Below are positions 46,196-53,331 of a stretch of DNA of 53,331 nt, one piece after another. Each line of letters begins with the position of its first letter. The first letter of the stretch is position 1. The stretch covers positions 1 through 53,331 of the forward strand of contig JADKGL010000034.1 in the NCBI GenBank assembly GCA_016722295.1, in the 5' to 3' direction. Both the position numbers and the translations under genes were made by a program. The notes beneath the pieces were generated by a model. The model saw only the letters and a list, made by a program, of their open reading frames with translations. It did not search any database and was not told the origin of the DNA. Origin of the DNA: Saprospiraceae bacterium. Lineage in GTDB: Bacteria; Bacteroidota; Bacteroidia; Chitinophagales; Saprospiraceae.

Positions 46196-46668
46196 AAAGT
46201 GTATTTAAATGGTTTTTAAATGTAGTAATTTAAGCTAATCTTGAATTTGATGAATTATAAGTTCGTTTTACGTAAAATAAGGCTATAAAAATACATTTAA
46301 AACACATTATAAATCACAATAAATTTTCACTATAGGGGGGTGCAGAAATATTAATGTCTCAATGGTAGACAATACAAAATATTCAAGTATAAATATTGGT
46401 GTATTGTAAAAATTAAACCTGACCGAAGAAGTTCGCTCAGTTCAAACCACCAAAAAAACCAAAGTATTTCTAACCCAAATACTATATTGAATTGAAGCTA
46501 ATATAAGATTACTACACACAATGTCATCTTATTACGCCCAACATTCGAAAAAATTATTGCAAAAAGCCAAATGTAATTGAATTACATCAGCATGGATTAA
46601 ATTCTAGTCTGTATTTTATAAAACTACTTTCTAGAATGATTCTTTTTGAATCTAGTTAAAAAGAATCA
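46196..46668 (+). promoter_or_regulatory. Adhesin leader 2: conserved blocks and hairpins
   Basis: The blocks are AAAGTGTATTTAAATGG (46196-46212), TATAGGGG (46331-46338), TGTCTCAA (46355-46362), the stem-loop with flanks TTAAACC...CCACCAAAA (46413-46455) and AGATTACTACACACA (46506-46520). Two hairpins follow: ATGTAAT/ATTACAT (46571-46587) and an 11-bp stem TGATTCTTTTT/AAAAAGAATCA (46637-46668). The block order and approximate distances match leader 1. Confidence 0.65.
46419..46440 (+). ncRNA. Conserved stem-loop (leader copy 2)
   Basis: CTGACCGA-AGAAGT-TCGCTCAG has the same stem as copy 1 at 35853-35874, with a loop differing at its first two positions. It is a candidate cis-acting RNA element. 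Confidence 0.45.
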
Positions 46669-46746
46669 ATTAATTTATTGCTGAAATCAAGCAAATAAGA
46701 GAATGTATTTGCAAAGTAGTTGATTGCTTTCTTAAAGTCAGAGAAA

Positions 46747-48735
46747 ATGAAAAATCTAAAAAAAGGAATTAAAAATTATAATTCCTTGAAATTTTTAAAG
46801 TTTGGAAAATTGAACTTAGTTAGCCTAAGCACATTCTTATTTGTTCAAATAAGTAACGCACAGATTTTTACACCCATTCCAACTTCATCAACTAAATTAC
46901 CAAATCTTACTTCATCTATGATGATGTCATTTGTAGATATCAATGCAGATGGATTGGATGATTTGTGCATTTATGATCTATCTGCAGAAAAGATGTTTGT
47001 GAATTTTCAGAATGAAGATCACAGCTTTACGACTAAATCTTTTCCGCATTTGTCAAAAAACATATTCTCATTAATGTCTGCAGATTTTGACGGGGATCGT
47101 ATGACTACTTTGATTTCTGGTGATGGCGAGACGATTAGAACATTTAATGAATTAAATCAATTTAAACTTCAATCTACTCAATTAAATAACACTATTATAT
47201 TTAGTCAGAATATCGCATTGGGGGATGTTAACTCTGATGGCTTGGTAGACATGTTTGCTTGTAATGACGTTGGAAACAATCGGTTTTATCTAAATCAAGG
47301 AGAAAATAAATTCAAAGAAGATCTGTTTACAGTCTTTAATCCAAGATATGCGAATGGTGGCAATTATGGCTCTACATTGATCGATGTCAATGATGATGGC
47401 GCATTGGATATTTATATTGCGAAATGTAAAATGTTTGATAATTCATTTACCTCTCCGGATCGTATTAATCTTTTATATAAAGGAGACGGTAAGGGCAATT
47501 TTGAAGAAGTCAAAGGTGGTAATGGACTTTCAGATGGTGCCCAGAGTTGGACTGGAAATTTTGCTGATTTGGATAATGATGGAGATTTGGATTGTGTAGT
47601 TTCCAATCATGGTGAGTTTAACCCAGAAGTCAAAGGTGCTGATGTAAACAAAGTTTATATTAATACTAGTGGTCAATTTACTTGGGATACATCAATACAT
47701 ATTAATTCACAGTATGTATTTGAAGTTATCTTACAAGATTTTGATAATAATGGTTTTGTAGATATTTTAATGGCGGGTAAAGAGGCTAACTTATTCTTAA
47801 ACCAAGGCAATCGCAATTTCACTAGAGATTCATTAAGTAATATGTATTTGAGTAATACAGCGATGTTGAGTTGTGTGACTAGTGATTATGATCGCAACGG
47901 AAGTTTGGATCTATATACCTATTACAATCAAGATATTTTTACAGAGAAGGATATCAATGATGTTTTATACAAGAATAATGCAACTGGTAATTTTATAGGA
48001 TTTGATCTTATTGGTGATCAGAAAAATAGAAATGCTATTGGAGCAAAAGTTTTTATTTATGGTGCATTTGGAATGCAGAGAAGAAATTTGACATCAGGAG
48101 AAGCATATGGTATCCAAAATTCATTTGCAGTCCATTTCGGTTTGGGAAGTTATACAAATGTAGATTCAGTAAAAATAATTTGGCCTGACAATACAATTGA
48201 AGTATTGACAAACGTAAAGACCAATCAGTATCATTTGATTTCAAAGCAAGATGAATACTGTGGAAAGGTTATATTAGCTGGAGAGCAAAACAGATCATTG
48301 GGTAAAAATTCGTCTATTGAGTTGACTGCACCAAATGATTATGCTACTTATTTATGGAATAATGGAGCAACTACACAAAGTATTTTAGTAGAAACTGAGG
48401 GATTCTTCACTTGTGAAATGACAGATGCAAGTGGTTGCAAATTTTATTCGTCTTCAATTTTTGTAAATCAGAATACCACTACTGGAGTTAATGAAAATTC
48501 AAAATCTTCTTTTTCAGTTTTTCCAACTTTAGTAAACCAAAATTTAAATATTTATTCTCAATCCGATGATAAAGTTAATCATGTTGTGATTACTTCTCTT
48601 TCATCTGAGAAATTGATAGATATATATTCAGAAGCAATTCAAAATGTGGATGTGAGTAATCTTGTTCCAGGGAGTTATTTTGTAAAGATAGATTCCGGAA
48701 AGTCTTCAAGTATCCATAAAATTATAAAAATTTAG
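46747..48735 (+). CDS. Secreted VCBS/FG-GAP repeat protein with ASPIC/UnbV domain and T9SS sorting domain
   Basis: The open frame reaches back to a TTG at 46720, but ATG 46747 gives a proper signal peptide (MKNLKKG ... FLFVQISNAQ). The body has FG-GAP/VCBS blades with calcium-type motifs: VDINADGLDDLCI, GDVNSDGLVDMFAC, IDVNDDGALDIYIA, ADLDNDGDLDCVVS and QDFDNNGFVDILMA. It is followed near 425-500 by an ASPIC/UnbV domain (NAIGAKVFIYG, HFGLGSYTNVDSVKIIWPD). The last about 75 residues are a T9SS type A domain (SVFPTLVNQNLNIYS ... LVPGSYFVKID). It resembles CRTAC1-like exported proteins of Bacteroidetes, usually assigned to adhesion or glycan binding. It follows adhesin leader 2 and lies only about 30-60 bp before the second SdrD-B gene, so they probably form an operon. 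Confidence 0.88.
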   Translation: MKNLKKGIKNYNSLKFLKFGKLNLVSLSTFLFVQISNAQIFTPIPTSSTKLPNLTSSMMMSFVDINADGLDDLCIYDLSAEKMFVNFQNEDHSFTTKSFPHLSKNIFSLMSADFDGDRMTTLISGDGETIRTFNELNQFKLQSTQLNNTIIFSQNIALGDVNSDGLVDMFACNDVGNNRFYLNQGENKFKEDLFTVFNPRYANGGNYGSTLIDVNDDGALDIYIAKCKMFDNSFTSPDRINLLYKGDGKGNFEEVKGGNGLSDGAQSWTGNFADLDNDGDLDCVVSNHGEFNPEVKGADVNKVYINTSGQFTWDTSIHINSQYVFEVILQDFDNNGFVDILMAGKEANLFLNQGNRNFTRDSLSNMYLSNTAMLSCVTSDYDRNGSLDLYTYYNQDIFTEKDINDVLYKNNATGNFIGFDLIGDQKNRNAIGAKVFIYGAFGMQRRNLTSGEAYGIQNSFAVHFGLGSYTNVDSVKIIWPDNTIEVLTNVKTNQYHLISKQDEYCGKVILAGEQNRSLGKNSSIELTAPNDYATYLWNNGATTQSILVETEGFFTCEMTDASGCKFYSSSIFVNQNTTTGVNENSKSSFSVFPTLVNQNLNIYSQSDDKVNHVVITSLSSEKLIDIYSEAIQNVDVSNLVPGSYFVKIDSGKSSSIHKIIKI

Positions 48736-48793
48736 AAATTACCAATTACCTATTATAAATATTAGAATGATATCTAAAAACTTATTTTTTGAC

Positions 48794-51700
48794 ATGAAAA
48801 ATTTCCAAACAATGATTAGGACTCCAAGAGTTTTTTTGGTTTTCTTTTTGCTTTTTTTAAGCACATTTTTTAAGCTTTCAGCACAAGCTGGATGTGCTCC
48901 AGGTGAAAAATGGTTGTACGTTAATCAAAACTGCAATGGCACCACTACTGACATCTATCGTTATGATGTCAATAAAATGGATGACCCAGGTTATACTCCA
49001 CAATTTGTGAAGTCAAATGGATCAGCTGCAACATTTTATTATAATTGTGAAACAGGTGAATTCATTACTTCAACTGGTATTTTTAAAAGTGCTAGGATCG
49101 ACTATTATTCATCCACAGGAACTTTACTCTGGTCTAAAACATTGGGCTTGAATGAAGGATTTCAAAGCATAGCGATTAGCGATGATGGAATGTTAATATC
49201 AGGTGCTTCTTCAGGTCAAGTGAGTATAGTAAGAACATATGATAGAGCTGGAAATTTGGTTTATTCAACTAGTATATTTGGACCATATGCTCAAGAAGTA
49301 ACTTTTCAACCTGGAACTCACAATTTAGTTGGTTTGAAGCAATCCAATGAAGCACTTGGACTTGGGGAAATAAGCGAAGTAGTAGTAGCAAGCCCAACAG
49401 GTTCTTTATTGCGAAAAATCACGCCATATGCTGGGAATACTTCATTGTTTTATGGTAGAATTAAATTTTGTAGTCCAACTACATTTTATGTGACAAATAG
49501 GTTATATAATGGTGGTAATTCGATTATAAGAAAATTTACTATTGTAAATGCAAGTGGGGTGCCAGATGCAAATGGTAGTTTCTATAAATTAGATGATACT
49601 TTTGGAACAATGGGTACAGCAACTTTTGAATCCTTCTTTTTTCCAACTGATGTAGAAGTGGATAAACAAGATTGTTCTATTTATCTCAGAAATGGCAGCT
49701 CAATTATAAAAGTATTCCAAGATGGAACGATCCAATATGAATACGGACGAATGTTATGTTCTACTGGAATTTATCAAGCGATGACACTTTGCTCATGTCC
49801 ATTGACAACTGGCTGTATGATGGAAGTGACTGCTGGACCAAGTATTGAATATTGCGGAGCGACTCCAAGTACAACGTTTACTGCACAAGTAGTTCCAGGT
49901 ACTTCAGGCTGCACATCAGGATTTAGCTATTTATGGTCAAACGGAGCTACTGGCTCATCTATGTCAGTGACAAAGGATGGAACCTATCAAGTTACTGTCA
50001 CAGATTGCAATGGTTGTACAGCATCTAGTCAAGTTTCTATTGGTAAGGAATCTTATATATATGTAGTGAGAACCGATTTGGCATCAGGAAAACAATTATT
50101 GAGATATTCAGTAAGCCAAATGGGCAATCCTGGATATATGCCAACAATAATAAATAGTAATTTACCGGGTACTTTAGGTATAGATTTTGCATATAATTGT
50201 GCAGGTGGTACAGGCACTGGTAATGGCTCCAATGGAGGAGGCTCTGAAGCTGGTGCATATGCTACCAATGTTGGTGGTTTTAAACATGCAGGTGTACAAT
50301 ATTATTCAGCCTCAGGCACACTATTGTGGAGCAAAGCTTTGCCCACATATAGCTTTTTTAATGATCCAATTTTTAGCAGCGATGGACAACGTTTAACTGC
50401 TGAGGGAGGTCAAGATGGAGGAATAGTTAGAACTTTTGATCCAGCTGGTAATCTAATCTATGCAACATCCAGTTTTGGACCTTATAGTCAAGAACTTGCT
50501 TGGCAAACCGGAACATACAATTTATATGGAGTAATGCCTGTTACAGGATTATCAGGACTTGGTTATGATGTAGATATTATGAGAGTGGTAGGTCCTACAG
50601 GTTCATTACTTAGAACATTGACAGGATATGCTGGCTCAACAGGATTGAAATTTTCACCTTTTCAATTTTGCACAGCAACAACTTTTTATCAATTTACTTC
50701 CCAAACAGGTACTGGGAATTCAATAGTTAGAAAATTCTTTATTGTCAATGCAAGTGGTGTACCAGATCCAAATGGAGCGTATTTTAAGTTGGACCCAACT
50801 TTTGGAACAATGGGTACCGTAACAATGGATAAATTATATAATACTGAAGATTTTGAACTTGATAGGAATGATTGTTCTATTTATACTAGAGATGCAGGTA
50901 ACCAAGTAATTAAGATTGCTTCTGATGGTTCTTATGTTGATTATGGTTACGCAAAAATGCCAGACGGAAATTACACTAATTTAGAAATTTGCTCTTGTCC
51001 TGCAATTGTTTGCAATGTCATTGCAAATGCAGGAAATGATACTACAATTTGTTCTGGAAGATCTACTACTATTACCGCTACAGCTACCAATGGTTTAGCA
51101 CCATTGAAGTATGAGTGGAGCAATGGTTTGGGTCTAGGTCAGTCTAAGACTGTATCACCAGTTTTAACTACAACTTATACAGTTACAATTACTGATGCTA
51201 ACGGATGTACTGCAACAGATAATGTCATAATTACAGTAGCTTCATGTGGAAGTATTGGAAATTCTGTTTGGGTTGATGCAAATGGTAATGGTATCCAAGA
51301 TCCAACTGAAACTGGATTAAACGGTGTTTCTGTTTTATTAAAAGATGCTTCAGGTACAACCTTAGCAACGACTGTCACATCTGCAAATCCAACAACTGGT
51401 GCTGCAGGATATTATACCTTTGACAATCTAATTGCAGGTACTTATAAAATTATGGTGATGTATCCTACTGGATATACAGGGACTGGAAAATCAACATTAG
51501 GATCTACTACAGATAATGATAGCAATATTGATCCAACTACGGGTACGTCAGATAATATCGTATTGACTGCAGGTCAGGTCTTGACAAATGTCGATGCTGG
51601 TATTTATCAATTAGCATCAATAGGAAATTATATTTGGGATGATAAAAATGGTAATGGTATCCAAGAGCCAACAGAATCAGGTATAAATGGTGTCACTGTC

Positions 51701-51874
51701 TTGTTGAAAAATGCAGCAGGGACAACAGTTCAAACAACTGTTACCACGATAAATGGAGCTACTTCAGGTTATTATCAATTTGCTAATTTAGTTCCTGCAA
51801 CTTATACTGTGATGGTAATGAGTCCGACAGGTTATACTATCTCAAAATTGATGCTCCTGGAAGTACCGATTTAA
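48794..51874 (+). CDS. Second SdrD-B-repeat surface protein, 5' part (frame broken near 51847)
   Basis: ATG 48794 gives a signal peptide (MKNFQ ... FFKLSAQ); an upstream ATG at 48767 is in frame. Two tandem copies of a domain of about 310 residues follow, sharing YYSSTGTLLWSKTL/YYSASGTLLWSKAL, AGNLVYSTSIFGPYAQE/AGNLIYATSSFGPYSQE, IVNASGVPDANGSFYKLDDT and DCSIYLRNGSSIIKV-like segments; they look like propellers of an unnamed family. Each copy is followed by an Ig/PKD-like domain (VTAGPSIEYCGATPSTTF, ANAGNDTTICSGRSTTIT). SdrD-B modules begin at about residue 820 (SIGNSVWVDANGNGIQDPTE). One A appears to be missing near 51844-51847, after which the true frame continues as the next entry. Confidence 0.85.
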   Translation: MKNFQTMIRTPRVFLVFFLLFLSTFFKLSAQAGCAPGEKWLYVNQNCNGTTTDIYRYDVNKMDDPGYTPQFVKSNGSAATFYYNCETGEFITSTGIFKSARIDYYSSTGTLLWSKTLGLNEGFQSIAISDDGMLISGASSGQVSIVRTYDRAGNLVYSTSIFGPYAQEVTFQPGTHNLVGLKQSNEALGLGEISEVVVASPTGSLLRKITPYAGNTSLFYGRIKFCSPTTFYVTNRLYNGGNSIIRKFTIVNASGVPDANGSFYKLDDTFGTMGTATFESFFFPTDVEVDKQDCSIYLRNGSSIIKVFQDGTIQYEYGRMLCSTGIYQAMTLCSCPLTTGCMMEVTAGPSIEYCGATPSTTFTAQVVPGTSGCTSGFSYLWSNGATGSSMSVTKDGTYQVTVTDCNGCTASSQVSIGKESYIYVVRTDLASGKQLLRYSVSQMGNPGYMPTIINSNLPGTLGIDFAYNCAGGTGTGNGSNGGGSEAGAYATNVGGFKHAGVQYYSASGTLLWSKALPTYSFFNDPIFSSDGQRLTAEGGQDGGIVRTFDPAGNLIYATSSFGPYSQELAWQTGTYNLYGVMPVTGLSGLGYDVDIMRVVGPTGSLLRTLTGYAGSTGLKFSPFQFCTATTFYQFTSQTGTGNSIVRKFFIVNASGVPDPNGAYFKLDPTFGTMGTVTMDKLYNTEDFELDRNDCSIYTRDAGNQVIKIASDGSYVDYGYAKMPDGNYTNLEICSCPAIVCNVIANAGNDTTICSGRSTTITATATNGLAPLKYEWSNGLGLGQSKTVSPVLTTTYTVTITDANGCTATDNVIITVASCGSIGNSVWVDANGNGIQDPTETGLNGVSVLLKDASGTTLATTVTSANPTTGAAGYYTFDNLIAGTYKIMVMYPTGYTGTGKSTLGSTTDNDSNIDPTTGTSDNIVLTAGQVLTNVDAGIYQLASIGNYIWDDKNGNGIQEPTESGINGVTVLLKNAAGTTVQTTVTTINGATSGYYQFANLVPATYTVMVMSPTGYTISKLMLLEVPI

Positions 51875-52368
51875 CAGATAGTGATTTCAATCCTTCCACT
51901 GGAAATACTACTCCAATCAATTTAGCATCAGGTGAAAACAATCAAACAATCGATGGTGGTATCTATCAGGCAGCAAATATTGGAAATTATGTGTGGAGAG
52001 ATACTGATGGAGATGGAATTCAAGATGCTACTGAAGTCGGAATAAATGGTGTTACAGTTTTATTAAAAGATAATACTGGTGCTACAGTTGCTACCACAAT
52101 TACTGGTATAAATCCTACAACCGGAGCAAATGGATATTATAATTTCACTACAGCGCCAGGCACATATTTTGTGATGATCATGGCTCCAACTGGAAATACA
52201 ATATCACCACAAGATGCACCAGGAAGTACAGATTTTAATGATTCAGATATCAATTCAACAACAGGTAATTCTCCAGCTATTACAGTAGCAGGTGGAGAAA
52301 CAAATGCTACTGTAGATGCTGGATTATTCCAACCGCGTCTATCGGATTATGTAGGAAGATTTAGATAA
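51847..52368 (+). CDS. Second SdrD-B protein, continuation after the first frameshift
   Basis: The frame opens at 51847 (IDAPGSTDLTDSDFNPSTGN) and reads one complete module (NIGNYVWRDTDGDGIQDATE ... TVDAGLFQP). It is then broken at 52340-52400, where several single-base deletions relative to the consensus module have accumulated. The nominal ATG at 51991 is internal. Confidence 0.8.
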   Translation: MDAPGSTDLTDSDFNPSTGNTTPINLASGENNQTIDGGIYQAANIGNYVWRDTDGDGIQDATEVGINGVTVLLKDNTGATVATTITGINPTTGANGYYNFTTAPGTYFVMIMAPTGNTISPQDAPGSTDFNDSDINSTTGNSPAITVAGGETNATVDAGLFQPRLSDYVGRFR

Positions 52369-52370
52369 AG

Positions 52371-52871
52371 ATGGAGTTCAAGATGGCAGAATTGGGAATC
52401 AATGGTGTTTCTGTTTTACTGAAAAATACAGCTGGAACTACATTGCAAACAACACTTACGACAAACAACCCAACAACAGGAGCTGCAGGTTACTACCAAT
52501 TTACAAATCTACTACCAGCAGATTATATCGTAATGTTTATGGCACCTGCTACATATAAGGTGACATCAGCAAATACAACAACAGATACAAATGATAGTGA
52601 TGCAGATCCGTTGACTGGAAATACACCAGTGACAACGATTACATCTGGAGAAAGCGAACAAACAATCGACGCAGGTTTATTCAAGCAAGCAACCATAGGT
52701 GACTATGTATGGAGAGATACAGATGGTGATGGAATTCAAGATCCAACTGAATCTGGTTTGAACGGTGTAACAGTTGTATTAAAAGATGGAACAGGAACTA
52801 CAGTAGCTACTACTGTGACAGGATTTAATCCAACAACAGAGCTGCAGGATATTAAGGCACTTTGCAGTTGA
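52371..52871 (+). CDS. Second SdrD-B protein, third segment
   Basis: This segment codes an A-type module (ELGINGVSVLLKNTAGTTL ... IVMFMAPATYK) and most of a B-type module (TIGDYVWRDTDGDGIQDPTE ... TVVLKDGTGTTVATT). It is closed by a frame change around 52838-52862, where the glycine-rich AAGYY segment expected there is garbled. It is not an independent gene; there is no real start. Confidence 0.75.
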   Translation: MEFKMAELGINGVSVLLKNTAGTTLQTTLTTNNPTTGAAGYYQFTNLLPADYIVMFMAPATYKVTSANTTTDTNDSDADPLTGNTPVTTITSGESEQTIDAGLFKQATIGDYVWRDTDGDGIQDPTESGLNGVTVVLKDGTGTTVATTVTGFNPTTELQDIKALCS

Positions 52872-53286
52872 TCCCGGCACTTATGCAGTAATGGTCATGG
52901 CACCTACAGGAAATACGATTTCTCCAAATGATGCAGTAGGAAGTAATGATAACAATGACAGTGATGTCAATCCTACAACAGGAACATCACCTAATGTAAC
53001 AGTTACTTCAGGACAGAATGTAGCAGGAATTGACGCAGGTTTATTCCAAGCTGCAAGTTTAGGAAACTATGTATGGGAAGATGCAGACAAAGATGGTGTA
53101 CAAGATGCTACAGAAATAGGAGTAAATGGCGTAACTGTTTTATTGAAAAATGCAGCGGGTACAACATTACAAACTACAACAACTATATTCAATCCAACAA
53201 CAGGCGCAGCAGGATACTATCAATTTAGCAATCAAGCACCTGGTGATTATATCGTGATGTTCATGATGCCTACTTGGTTACAATGA
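52861..53286 (+). CDS. Second SdrD-B protein, fourth segment, continuing off the right edge
   Basis: Open from 52861 (FAVDPGTYAVMVMAPTGNTIS). It codes the end of a B module and an A module (SLGNYVWEDADKDGVQDATE ... GDYIVMFM). A one-base insertion at about 53271-53275 (CCTACTTGG for an expected CCTACTGG) shifts the frame again, after which GYNETSANTTTDGSDSDA continues to the window end. More modules and a sorting domain are expected outside the window. Confidence 0.75.
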   Translation, partial: FAVDPGTYAVMVMAPTGNTISPNDAVGSNDNNDSDVNPTTGTSPNVTVTSGQNVAGIDAGLFQAASLGNYVWEDADKDGVQDATEIGVNGVTVLLKNAAGTTLQTTTTIFNPTTGAAGYYQFSNQAPGDYIVMFMMPTWLQ

Positions 53287-53331
53287 AACATCAGCAAACA
53301 CAACAACAGATGGAAGCGACAGTGATGCAGA

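Larger units (their letters stand above)
46080..46746. other. Non-coding region: terminator and adhesin leader 2
   Basis: After the terminator at 46109-46136, this 667-bp gap holds blocks shared with the leader of the first giant adhesin, in the same order (46196-46520), plus two hairpins of unrelated sequence (46571-46587, 46637-46668). No protein-coding potential is visible. Confidence 0.65.

Overview
The window looks like a chromosomal segment of a Bacteroidota bacterium, probably a Saprospiria/Saprospiraceae-type lineage. The evidence is: AT-rich DNA; several secreted proteins with type IX secretion (T9SS) type A or type B C-terminal domains; a Bacteroidetes-style IleRS; a DUF4270-glmS-DUF4290 block; and promoters matching the Bacteroidetes consensus TTTG-N17-19-TAnnTTTG, best seen upstream of tRNA-Val, ileS and rho. 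The phylum call is secure; the family is inference.

Layout. (1) 1-4274 is a decay zone. On the minus strand lies a heavily frameshifted but almost full-length type II cas9 pseudogene that runs off the left edge, followed by a broken T9SS protein with receptor-L/leucine-rich character. (2) 4483-24380 is mostly housekeeping: ileS; two accessory genes; rpmH-rnpA; rho; an RNase R-type exonuclease; then the cluster solitary GT5-like domain / DUF4270 lipoprotein / glmS / DUF4290; then a large secreted propeller protein. (3) 24438-35249 holds an AAA ATPase, tRNA-Val(UAC), a polysaccharide flippase, a type B T9SS protein, a small barrel protein, and a minus-strand operon TPR / DUF4286 / acyl-CoA dehydrogenase / M50 protease with CBS domains. 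(4) 35250-53331 is a surface-adhesin island. A giant SdrD-B-repeat protein (about 9.8 kb) is followed by a VCBS/ASPIC secreted protein and a second SdrD-B-repeat protein that runs off the right edge.

The adhesin island is the most unusual part. The first giant gene contains six consecutive units of 723 bp (one is 724 bp), each coding for two alternating SdrD-B modules. One unit carries a one-base insertion that splits the frame, and it lies in a tract apparently copied from two units upstream. The long non-coding leaders of the two adhesin transcription units share ordered conserved blocks, including a stem-loop with an invariant 8+8 nt stem and a variable loop, each followed by two further hairpins of unrelated sequence. 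This suggests a shared cis-acting RNA or regulatory element. The repeat modules of the two giant genes are also very similar at DNA level, suggesting exchange between them.

Limits: all homology calls come from reading motifs by eye. Frameshifts in the repeat genes may be biological or may be assembly errors in long repeats. The cas9 decay is not explained by sequencing error, because it combines many substitutions and indels with loss of the HNH histidine.
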